Shown: piece after piece, positions 6,831-13,336 of the stretch
Layout: each line of letters begins with the position of its first letter
Numbering within the stretch: position 1 is the first letter of the stretch
Source: an uncultured Ruminococcus sp.
Lineage (GTDB): Bacteria; Bacillota; Clostridia; Oscillospirales; Ruminococcaceae
NCBI GenBank assembly: GCA_900752785.1
Contig: CAADWP010000161.1
Location: 1-13,336 of the forward strand
Direction: 5' to 3'
Length of the DNA: 13,336 nt
Position numbers and translations under genes: made by a program
The notes under the pieces: generated by a model
The model's input: only the letters and a program-made list of their open reading frames with translations
Told to the model about the DNA's origin: nothing
Databases searched by the model: none

Positions 6831-7954
6831 CGGATTTTTCAGCGGTCAGAACGCCCTGCTACGTTATCGACGAGGCGCGGCTCATACGCAATCTTGAAAT
6901 TCTTCGCGGTGTTGAACAGCGCACCGGAGCGAAGATTTTGCTTGCCCAAAAAGCCTTTTCCTGTTATCATATTTATCCTCTGATAAGAGAATATATTTCG
7001 GGAACGGCTTGCAGCGGGCTTTTTGAAGCTAAGCTCGGATACGAGGAAATGGGCAGGGAAAATCATGTTTTTTCTGCTGCCTACCGTGAGGATGAGATCG
7101 ACGAAATAATTTCATACTGCGGACATATTATTTTTAATTCTTTTACTCAGCTTGACCGATACCGTGATAAGGTTCTGAATGCGGGGAAAAAAATCGGACT
7201 GCGAATTAATCCCGAGCTGTCAACTCAGGAAGGACACGAGATCTATGACCCATGCTCGCCGAAATCACGGCTTGGGATCACAAATAAGAATTTTCACAGG
7301 GACGACTTGTGCGGAGTTACTGGGCTTCATTTTCATACTCTGTGTGAGCAGAATTCAGACGATCTTGAAAGAACCCTCGATGCCGTTATTGAGAAATTCG
7401 GCGATGTGCTGCCCGATATGGAATGGATAAATTTCGGCGGTGGTCATCATATTACCCGAACGGATTATGACATTCAGCGTCTTGAAGGCTGCATAAAACG
7501 AGTGCAGGAAAAATACGGGCTTGAAGTATATCTCGAGCCGGGAGAAGCTGTTGCGCTGAATGCCGGATACCTTGTAACAGAGGTACTGGATATTATTGAA
7601 AATGATATGCCGATCGCTATTCTCGATACATCTGCCGCCTGTCATATGCCCGACGTGCTTGAAATGCCGTATCGTCCTCCGCTGAACGATTCCGGAAAGG
7701 CGGGCGAGCTTAAATATACATACCGACTTGGTTCGCAGACTTGTCTTGCCGGAGACGTAATAGGGGAGTATTCCTTTGTTAAGCCGCTGAGAATCGGCGA
7801 CAGGCTTGTTTTCGGCGATATGGCGATCTATTCAATGGTCAAAAACAATACTTTTAACGGAATGCCGATGCCGGACATACTTCTTTTAAAAAAGGATAAT
7901 GAGATCGTGACGCTGAGCAGTTTTGGTTATGAAACGTTTAAAACGAGACTATAA
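6827..7954 (+). CDS. nspC: Carboxynorspermidine/carboxyspermidine decarboxylase
   Basis: A 375-aa PLP enzyme of the alanine-racemase fold (fold III) decarboxylase group. It removes CO2 from carboxyspermidine to give spermidine (or from carboxynorspermidine to give norspermidine). The Schiff-base lysine is K42 in LLAQKAFSCY. The PLP-phosphate region GGGHH is at 204-208 and EPGEA at 237-241. The C-terminal domain supplies the catalytic cysteine in SQTCLAGD (306-310) and a late tyrosine (Y335). The GGAG site at 6816-6819 and the ATGA overlap fix the start. It pairs with the dehydrogenase at 3879. Diaminopimelate or ornithine decarboxylases of the same fold are longer (about 400+ residues) and lack LAQKAFS and GGGHH, so NspC is preferred. 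No terminator is visible after the stop. Confidence 0.93.
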   Translation: MTDFSAVRTPCYVIDEARLIRNLEILRGVEQRTGAKILLAQKAFSCYHIYPLIREYISGTACSGLFEAKLGYEEMGRENHVFSAAYREDEIDEIISYCGHIIFNSFTQLDRYRDKVLNAGKKIGLRINPELSTQEGHEIYDPCSPKSRLGITNKNFHRDDLCGVTGLHFHTLCEQNSDDLERTLDAVIEKFGDVLPDMEWINFGGGHHITRTDYDIQRLEGCIKRVQEKYGLEVYLEPGEAVALNAGYLVTEVLDIIENDMPIAILDTSAACHMPDVLEMPYRPPLNDSGKAGELKYTYRLGSQTCLAGDVIGEYSFVKPLRIGDRLVFGDMAIYSMVKNNTFNGMPMPDILLLKKDNEIVTLSSFGYETFKTRL

Positions 7955-8008
7955 AATTGTCATTACGAAGTTTCAAAAAGTGTACAAAACTATAGTTCGA
8001 AATATTAT

Positions 8009-8021
8009 TTGTCATTGACAA
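8009..8021. promoter_or_regulatory. Palindrome over the -35 box, possible operator
   Basis: TTGTCA-T-TGACAA is a perfect 6-bp inverted repeat around one base, and it contains the -35 hexamer of the amidohydrolase promoter. A partial copy, TTGTCATT, lies 51 bp upstream at 7958-7965, and another 10-bp palindrome, AACTATAGTT, is at 7988-7997. These could be repressor half sites; no regulator is encoded nearby to match them. Confidence 0.35.
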
Positions 8022-8043
8022 TGTGAAAACTCTGAGCTATAAT
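8015..8043 (+). promoter_or_regulatory. Housekeeping (sigma-A type) promoter
   Basis: TTGACA (8015-8020) and TATAAT (8038-8043) are both perfect consensus and separated by the optimal 17 bp. Transcription should start near 8049-8051, only about 14 nt before the amidohydrolase ATG. This separates the amidohydrolase from the polyamine cluster upstream. Confidence 0.88.
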
Positions 8044-8063
8044 ATTTAAGGAGGGTGAGTAAC

Positions 8064-8879
8064 ATGAATAATGAAGAAGTAAAAAAATATAGGATAATTG
8101 ATGCTCATGCGCATATTTTTCCCCGAAAAATAGCGGATAACGCTACTACGAGCATTGGCCGCTTCTACGACCTGCATATGGAGAGCTGCGGAATGAGCGA
8201 AAAGCTTATTGAAAGCGGAAGCAAAATCGGGGTAGAAAAATATCTTGTTTGCTCAGCCGCCACAACGCCTCATCAAATCGCTTCGATAAATAATTTTCTT
8301 GCTCAAGAGTGCGCTGAGCACTCATCATTTGTGGGATTTGGCACGACACATCCGGATTCTGAAAGCGTTGAAGAGGACATTGAAAGTATCAAAGCTCTGG
8401 GACTGCGCGGTGTGAAGCTTCATCCCGATTTTCAGAAATTTGACGCGGATTCTCCAGAGGCTTTTAAGATTTATGAAATTATTGAGGGGAATCTGCCTCT
8501 GCTTATTCACTGCGGTGATAACAGATACGATCATTCAGCGCCGAATCGCATTGCCAATATTCATAAAAACTTTCCGAAGCTTATGATCTTTGCCTCTCAC
8601 CTTGGCGGCTATCAGCGATGGGACGAGGCGGAAGCCTGCCTTGCAGGAAAGGAAAATATCCGATTTGATGTAAGCAGCTCCATGGCTTTTATGAGTCCCG
8701 AAAGAGTTGCACAGCTTGTAAGAAGATACGGCGTCGAAAATTGCTTTTTTGGTTCGGATTTCCCGATGTGGAGTCATGAGGAGGAGCTTGAACGCTTTTT
8801 TGCGCTTGGATTTAACGAAGCCGAAAACCAAATGATTCTCGCCGAAAATTTTGAAAGATGTTTTGAAAATTTGTCTTAA
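8064..8879 (+). CDS. Metal-dependent amidohydrolase (amidohydrolase 2 / TIM-barrel family)
   Basis: A 271-aa cytosolic TIM-barrel hydrolase or decarboxylase of unknown substrate. Metal-site and family motifs are in order: DAHAHIFP (13-20, the HxH pair), GVKLHPDFQKF (116-126), LLIHCGD (146-152), FASHLGGY (176-183) and FGSDFPMW (229-236, the terminal Asp). This is the layout of the amidohydrolase-2 group, which includes ACMSD-like decarboxylases and TatD-like or lactonase enzymes. The substrate cannot be read from sequence. I chose the ATG at 8064, 9 nt after AAGGAGG (8048-8054); an in-frame GTG at 8055 would overlap that site. It has its own promoter and a strong terminator, so it is probably monocistronic, and any tie to polyamines is only by adjacency. 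Confidence 0.88.
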   Translation: MNNEEVKKYRIIDAHAHIFPRKIADNATTSIGRFYDLHMESCGMSEKLIESGSKIGVEKYLVCSAATTPHQIASINNFLAQECAEHSSFVGFGTTHPDSESVEEDIESIKALGLRGVKLHPDFQKFDADSPEAFKIYEIIEGNLPLLIHCGDNRYDHSAPNRIANIHKNFPKLMIFASHLGGYQRWDEAEACLAGKENIRFDVSSSMAFMSPERVAQLVRRYGVENCFFGSDFPMWSHEEELERFFALGFNEAENQMILAENFERCFENLS

Positions 8880-8887
8880 TAATCAAC

Positions 8888-8925
8888 CAAAGCCTGAAAG
8901 CTTAGCTTTCAGGCTTTGTTTTTTT
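8888..8925 (+). terminator. Intrinsic terminator of the amidohydrolase gene
   Basis: A perfect 14-bp stem (8888-8901 with 8905-8918), a 3-nt TTA loop, and seven T residues (8919-8925) begin 8 nt after the stop. The U-tract is only on the + strand; reading the - strand no T-run follows the hairpin. It overlaps the end of the convergent comF gene, whose TAA stop is the loop. Confidence 0.93.
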
Positions 8926-9576
8926 CAGAGGAGTTTTACAGCAGGCGGCGCAATGAACAGATTTTGCTCCGTTTTTGAGCATCAATGACGTAAGCTCCGC
9001 AAGTGTGCTGCCTGTAGTACAAATATCGTCAATGAGAAGAACTTCTTTTTCCTTGATAAGCTCGGGAAGAACGACGGTAAACGCATTTTTTAAATTGATC
9101 GTACGGCTTATCCTGTTAAGCTTCTTCTGATCGTCAGTAATGCGGTTTTTAATTATAACATCGGTACAAATCGGCAATTCAAGAGCATCGCTTACAATTT
9201 TTGCAATAAGCTCGGATTGATTATATGTGCGCTTTGCTTTGGTAGAAAAATGGACGGGAACCGGAATTATAATATCAATTTTTTCCGAAACGCCGTTGGA
9301 GTTCAACAAATCCGCAAGTTCTCCGCCGAGAGCGTAATCTGCATTGCCGCATATTCCGTTTTTCAAAAGCGAAATTGCCGGCAGTACATTTTCGTCGTAT
9401 ATAAACGCGGCAGTAAAGCTTGACGCAGCTTTAACTTGGAAATTGCCTTTGTACTCGGTTAATTTGTCACGGCATCCGGAACAAAAACGATCACTATGGC
9501 AAATAATTTCATCGCATATTGGGCATCGCGACGGATAGAAAAGCTGCAAAATTTTTCGTTTCAGATAGTAGTCCAT
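8902..9576 (-). CDS. comF: ComF family phosphoribosyltransferase-like protein
   Basis: A 224-aa cytosolic protein of the ComF family, near the usual length. The N-terminal zinc-finger-like part has CPIC and CSGC (Cys 18, 21, 32, 35). The C-terminal part is a type I phosphoribosyltransferase domain with IPVPV (104-108), RTYNQSELIAK, and the PRPP loop VLLIDDICTTGST (179-191). ComF is needed for DNA uptake in naturally competent bacteria, where it works with the ComFA helicase; here no comFA is nearby, so competence is not shown. It starts 1 nt after the methyltransferase stop and has no clear ribosome site, so it is probably translated by coupling. Its last residues (KPES) and TAA lie inside the hairpin of the opposing terminator. 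Confidence 0.88.
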   Translation of the reverse strand: MDYYLKRKILQLFYPSRCPICDEIICHSDRFCSGCRDKLTEYKGNFQVKAASSFTAAFIYDENVLPAISLLKNGICGNADYALGGELADLLNSNGVSEKIDIIIPVPVHFSTKAKRTYNQSELIAKIVSDALELPICTDVIIKNRITDDQKKLNRISRTINLKNAFTVVLPELIKEKEVLLIDDICTTGSTLAELTSLMLKNGAKSVHCAACCKTPLKKTKPES

Positions 9577-9577
9577 G

Positions 9578-10705
9578 TCAGAAATACATATAAAGCTGAC
9601 ATTTTATCATGCCGTTGTAAAGCTTTCGGCGTTTTTTGGCATTTGTTCCGAAGAATTGTTCAAACTGTTCATGAGGAGAAATTATATAGCTTTGAGAATC
9701 GCCGCCTTTTTTTAATACCTTTCCCATTTTACGATAAATATCTTCTGCTTCGCGCAGTTCGAGAAGCCTTTCGCCGTAAGGTGGGTTGCATATAACAATT
9801 GAATTTTCAGGCTGTACAAATTTTGAAATATCCGCTTGTTCAACCTTTATCCGTGACTTTATGCCGGCTTTATGGGAATTATCGAGAGTGAGAGCGACAG
9901 CGGAATCGTCAATATCAAAGCCGATACCTTGAAATTTCGCAGTACGGTCAACGTTGTCTATTGCTCGGCTTCTTTCCTCGCGCCAGATATCGGAGTTAAG
10001 GCAGCTCCATTTTTCCGCGGCAAAACGCCTGTTTATGCCGGGGGCAATTTTGAGCGCTTTCAAAGCTGCCTCAATAAGCAGCGTTCCGCTTCCGCAGAAT
10101 GGGTCGCAGACTATTGAATCGGGGCGAACCCTCGCAAGGTCAATTATTCCTGCTGCAAGAGTTTCCTTTATCGGTGCAGCATTGGAATTACGCCTGTATC
10201 CGCGTTTATGAAGTCCTATGCCGCTTGTGTCGAGATATATGGTACAGACATCTTTAAGCAGACTGAATTTGATCTGTACGGGCGAATCCGTTTCGTCAAA
10301 CCAGCTTATACCATATTTTTCTTTGAGCCGTTCCACAGCCGCTTTTTTGACGATAGACTGGCAGTCGGGAACGCTGTGAAGCGTAGAATTTAAAGAATAT
10401 CCCTTAACGGGGAATGCACTTTTTTCCGTTATGAATTGTTCAAGCTCAATACTTTTTACTCCTTGAAAAAGCTCTTCGTATGTTTTGGCGGAAAATTCTG
10501 CAAGTTCAATAAGAACGCGTTCTGCCGTTGAAAGGCAGATATTTGCGCGTGCAATAATATTTTCATCGCCTGAGAAGCTTATTTTTCCGTCGCAGACTTT
10601 GAGATCTTTACCGCCGATTTTTAAAATTTCGTATTTTAGTACGCTTTCCAGTCCAAAATGACATGGACAGCATAATTTTATATTATTATTCAAATTATCA
10701 CCCAT
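9578..10705 (-). CDS. THUMP-domain class I SAM-dependent RNA methyltransferase (RlmL/YpsC-like)
   Basis: A 375-aa protein. Residues ~50-165 form a THUMP-like RNA-binding region ending in LDTSGIGLHKRGYR (158-171), a hallmark of this family. The methyltransferase core follows, with DPFCGSGTLLIEAA (motif I, 201-214), GFDID (262-266), QADISKF and the catalytic NPPYGERL (307-314), typical of N2-guanine methyltransferases such as the RlmL half of E. coli RlmKL. Expected target: 23S rRNA guanine, by family, not proved. The ATG at 10705 has no Shine-Dalgarno before it. A TTG at codon 5 (10693-10691) is preceded by GGGTG, so the true start might be there. It lies between PBP and ComF on the same strand and could be co-transcribed with both, unless the hairpin at 10714-10738 stops transcription. 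Confidence 0.9.
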   Translation of the reverse strand: MGDNLNNNIKLCCPCHFGLESVLKYEILKIGGKDLKVCDGKISFSGDENIIARANICLSTAERVLIELAEFSAKTYEELFQGVKSIELEQFITEKSAFPVKGYSLNSTLHSVPDCQSIVKKAAVERLKEKYGISWFDETDSPVQIKFSLLKDVCTIYLDTSGIGLHKRGYRRNSNAAPIKETLAAGIIDLARVRPDSIVCDPFCGSGTLLIEAALKALKIAPGINRRFAAEKWSCLNSDIWREERSRAIDNVDRTAKFQGIGFDIDDSAVALTLDNSHKAGIKSRIKVEQADISKFVQPENSIVICNPPYGERLLELREAEDIYRKMGKVLKKGGDSQSYIISPHEQFEQFFGTNAKKRRKLYNGMIKCQLYMYF

Positions 10706-10713
10706 TTATTAAT

Positions 10714-10738
10714 ATGGCGCATTCAGCGAATGCGCCAT
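10714..10738. other. Hairpin between PBP and methyltransferase genes
   Basis: A perfect 11-bp inverted repeat (10714-10724 with 10728-10738) around a 3-nt loop lies in the 40-bp gap. On the - strand it is not followed by a T-run, so it is a poor intrinsic terminator. It might act as a weak terminator, attenuator or RNA-processing/stability element. Confidence 0.6.
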
Positions 10739-10745
10739 GTTTAAA

Positions 10746-13280
10746 TTATTCGTTTCCTGCGTTGCCGCCTTCACCGCCAGCATTACCGCCTGCGTTGCCG
10801 CCTTCACCACCGGCGTTGCCGCCTTCGCCGCCTGCATTGCCGCCTTCGCCGCCTGCATTGCCGCCTTCGCCGCCTGCGTTGCCGCCTTCGCCGCCTGCAT
10901 TGCCGCCTTCACCGCCTTCGCCGTTTTCACCGCCGTTACCTTCTGTGGGTTTAACGTAGTGTCCGCCTTCGCATTGCGGAGCGTTGGTCGATTTCCAGTA
11001 GCCTATTGGTCCATTAGGACATCCCTGACCGGCACGTTTACCGGAAACGGAACACATAGGACCTGAAATTACTGCGCTTACGGAATCAAAATCTGCTTCG
11101 GTATCGGCAAATTCCGTCTGAGCATATTCGCCAATTATATTTTTCCATATTTCGGCAGAGTGCATATAGCTTGGAAGCTTCATGTTCTCATTATTTATAT
11201 TGTATCCGATCGTGATGCCGCTGACAAAATCGCGCGTAAGTCCCACAAATGTAAGATCCCACCAGTTTTCGGTAGTACCTGTCTTGCCGACAACTACCTT
11301 GTTTTGCAGTTTGGCACCGGTACCCGTACCGTTATCAACAACATTTTTCAGCAATCGGTTCATTACCCATGCTGTTTCATCGGTAACAGCCCGACGCGGA
11401 TTACCGTTATTTTCATAAATTATTTTCTGATTGCTGTCTTCAACACGTGAAATTATGTGCGCTTCATTGTAAATACCATCGTTACCGTATGGTATATAGG
11501 CGTTTACAAGATTTCTTAGGGTAATTCCATAAGTCATAGCGCCGATTGAAAGGGGAGACCATGTCTTATCGTAAGTATTCAAATCAAGTCCAAGCTTTTG
11601 AGTACAGAAATCAAATACAGCCTCCGGAGTTAGATCACGGCAAAGCTGTGCAGGAATCGTATTAAAGGATTGCTGCAGGAAGTAATAGATGAAATTAGAA
11701 CCGCCTAAAGGAGGCCCCGAATAGTTGTACGGCCATGGTTTACCGTCAACCTGCATTATCGCTTCGTCTCTGTAAACCGATCCCCAGTGGATCGTATCGG
11801 ATTCAAGCGCAAGACCGTATGTCGATATAGGCTTCATGGTCGAGCCGATCGGCCGCTTATCTTTTTCAGCATAATTTGTAACAAGCGAATGAGTCTTAGG
11901 TCCCCACTGACCTACGGTAGCTCTTATCGAGCCGTCATAATTCATCGCAACGAACGCAACATGAGGGAGGTATTCCTCCATTTGACCGTCATTATCGAGA
12001 TCAGCCCATCTTCTGACGCTTTCAACGTTGACGAGGTTATTAAGATCGAGGAATTTTTCTGTAACGTAAGCCTGCATCTTTCTGTCGATAGTGGTGTATA
12101 CCTTGTATCCGCCGCGATCAATACGTTTCAGAGCTTCACTCTCATCTATGTCGTATTCTTTCATAAAATAGGCGATCAGCTCATGATAAACAGCGTCGAC
12201 TTCCCATGAGTAGGCTTTTTCGGTTTCTTCAAGCTCCTCGGCTTCCTCTTCGGGGTGAAGAGCTTTGTATTCGTCAGATTTTCTGTAAACAAGAGGAGTA
12301 TTAAGATATTCCTGATATTCGTCAAAGGATATAGCTCCATTGTCATAAAGCTTATAGAGAACGTATTTTTGACGGTCGCGGTTTACGGCGCTTCCCTGAA
12401 CAAGCTTGCCGTTTATATCGGTGTATTCGGCGTCCGGACCGTATTCCTCAGGACTTTTCGGAATCGCTGCAAGCACAGCCGCTTCAGGAGTCGTAAGATC
12501 TTCTACGCTCTTTCCGAAATATGTCAGAGAAGCGAGCTGAATGCCGTTGACAGCGCCTCCAAAGCCTATAAAGTTCAGGTATTCCGCAAGTATTTCGTCC
12601 TTTGTATAAGTTTTTTCGAGCTGCATTGCGGTAAAAATTTCTCGTATCTTACGCTGGGGCGTATGCTCCTCGTCTCCCGTAAGATTTTTAACAAGCTGCT
12701 GGGTTATTGTCGAGCCGCCTTGTTCGGTATCGTAGAAATGCAGAAACATATTCAGAAAAGCTGAAAATGTACGCTTATAATCAACACCGTCGTGAGAATA
12801 GAAACGTTCGTCCTCGGTATAAATGAACGCGTCGCGGACATGCTGAGGAATTCTCTCAATATCGACAGGAATTCGCTGAACGGCTGTTTTAACTCTGTGA
12901 AGCACAACGAGTTTTTCGTTTCCGTTCTCGTCAGTATCTGTAGCGTAAAAATAAGTGTCGCTTCCCGATTCAAGCTCCTGCAAGGTAATGTTTGTTGTGT
13001 CCTTCATAAATTCCAGAACATATACGGTAAGCGCTGTTGTGACGATCGTTCCTGTTATTATCATGACAAGGAATAACGAAAGCAGAGTCGTTGTTATGAC
13101 CGTAAGCAGCTTTTTAAAAATCATAAAACCCTTGCTGTGTTTTTTCTTGATTTTTTTCGGTGGAAGTTTTTTCGCAGAGGACATTGCGCCTGACTCCGGA
13201 TTGGGAAAATTATTTAAGCCGGAGTTTTCGGGCGGGATCTCTGCCTGATGCATTAAATCTAAAAAATTATTATCATTCAT
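10746..13280 (-). CDS. Class A penicillin-binding protein (PBP1-type, transglycosylase/transpeptidase)
   Basis: An 844-aa bifunctional peptidoglycan synthase of the ponA/mrcA type. A cytoplasmic N-terminus rich in lysine (36-50) precedes one membrane anchor (about 51-92). The GT51 glycosyltransferase domain has EDERFYSHDG (156-165, E156 the likely catalytic acid) and QGGSTITQQLVKNL (187-200). The transpeptidase domain has S480TMK483, SFN (538-540) and KTGT (666-669). The C-terminal domain has three Cys (C743, C754, C770) with a GYWKSTNAPQC pattern common to clostridial PBP1 proteins, then an unusual tail (about 780-844) of seven-residue EGGNAGG repeats. The ATG at 13280 has no ribosome site near it; Met33 (13184-13182) is 9 nt after a GGAG (13197-13194) and may be the real start. 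It is read first, then the methyltransferase and comF. Confidence 0.95.
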   Translation of the reverse strand: MNDNNFLDLMHQAEIPPENSGLNNFPNPESGAMSSAKKLPPKKIKKKHSKGFMIFKKLLTVITTTLLSLFLVMIITGTIVTTALTVYVLEFMKDTTNITLQELESGSDTYFYATDTDENGNEKLVVLHRVKTAVQRIPVDIERIPQHVRDAFIYTEDERFYSHDGVDYKRTFSAFLNMFLHFYDTEQGGSTITQQLVKNLTGDEEHTPQRKIREIFTAMQLEKTYTKDEILAEYLNFIGFGGAVNGIQLASLTYFGKSVEDLTTPEAAVLAAIPKSPEEYGPDAEYTDINGKLVQGSAVNRDRQKYVLYKLYDNGAISFDEYQEYLNTPLVYRKSDEYKALHPEEEAEELEETEKAYSWEVDAVYHELIAYFMKEYDIDESEALKRIDRGGYKVYTTIDRKMQAYVTEKFLDLNNLVNVESVRRWADLDNDGQMEEYLPHVAFVAMNYDGSIRATVGQWGPKTHSLVTNYAEKDKRPIGSTMKPISTYGLALESDTIHWGSVYRDEAIMQVDGKPWPYNYSGPPLGGSNFIYYFLQQSFNTIPAQLCRDLTPEAVFDFCTQKLGLDLNTYDKTWSPLSIGAMTYGITLRNLVNAYIPYGNDGIYNEAHIISRVEDSNQKIIYENNGNPRRAVTDETAWVMNRLLKNVVDNGTGTGAKLQNKVVVGKTGTTENWWDLTFVGLTRDFVSGITIGYNINNENMKLPSYMHSAEIWKNIIGEYAQTEFADTEADFDSVSAVISGPMCSVSGKRAGQGCPNGPIGYWKSTNAPQCEGGHYVKPTEGNGGENGEGGEGGNAGGEGGNAGGEGGNAGGEGGNAGGEGGNAGGEGGNAGGNAGGEGGNAGNE
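10755..10910. repeat. 21-bp tandem repeat encoding the PBP tail
   Basis: The PBP C-terminus is encoded by six near-identical 21-bp units (EGGNAGG, residues 791-832), then a shortened unit and a partial one (833-842). Copies differ mainly at third positions (GCA/GCG/GCT, AAT/AAC). The reverse strand of this array gives an artefactual proline-rich reading frame. Confidence 0.9.
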
Positions 13281-13336
13281 TTTTTATGGGTAACCGCTTT
13301 ATTTGCGGAAACTTCTCCTTTCCATAGCTCTTCCGA

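Noticed and set aside
10709..10738. A 9-codon frame MAHSLNAPY within the hairpin on the - strand
   Set aside because: No ribosome site, and the frame is a by-product of the palindrome.
10755..10910. CRISPR-like array
   Set aside because: The repeats are contiguous, 21 bp, in frame with the PBP, and have no spacers.
10663..10959. A proline-rich + strand frame (repeats of SPPALPP)
   Set aside because: It is the reverse reading of the PBP tandem repeat; repeats of 21 bp stay open in all frames.
3..13336. Mobile element, prophage or defence system
   Set aside because: No transposase, integrase, terminal repeats, nuclease or helicase modules are visible; the genes are metabolic, cell-wall and RNA-modification genes.

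Overview
The window looks like chromosome from a gut-type Clostridia bacterium (Oscillospiraceae or Ruminococcaceae-like). The reasons are the Bacillus-type arginine decarboxylase, a polyamine cluster that includes carboxyspermidine enzymes, strong AAGGAGG ribosome sites, moderate GC, and a class A PBP with a long Gly-rich tail. No phage, IS element, CRISPR array, tRNA or rRNA is visible.

Region 1 (1-7954, all + strand) is a polyamine gene cluster. In order it holds: arginine decarboxylase (5' end outside the window), a low-GC membrane protein with a possible PH/GRAM-like domain, spermidine synthase, agmatinase, a DUF3592-like membrane protein followed by a broken DUF3592-like remnant, carboxyspermidine (carboxynorspermidine) dehydrogenase, a 63-aa Sm-like small protein, a 506-aa HEAT-repeat protein, and carboxynorspermidine decarboxylase. 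Read as a pathway, arginine becomes agmatine and then putrescine. Putrescine can then become spermidine in two ways: aminopropyl transfer by SpeE, or reductive condensation with aspartate semialdehyde followed by decarboxylation. No SpeD, which SpeE needs for its substrate, is in the window. Several genes overlap (ATGA or 11 nt), which suggests one long transcript.

Region 2 (7955-8925) is a one-gene unit: a TIM-barrel amidohydrolase with its own consensus promoter (TTGACA, 17 bp, TATAAT) and a strong intrinsic terminator.

Region 3 (8902-13280, all - strand) is a convergent set read class A PBP, then THUMP/RlmL-like RNA methyltransferase, then ComF. The PBP ends in a 7-residue tandem repeat. 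The + strand terminator of region 2 is also the coding sequence for the last residues of ComF.

The most interesting parts are the unexplained genes inside the polyamine cluster: the small Sm-like protein with the HEAT protein between the two carboxyspermidine enzymes, and the membrane-protein insertions. Functions here are inferred from motifs and context; no search could be run.
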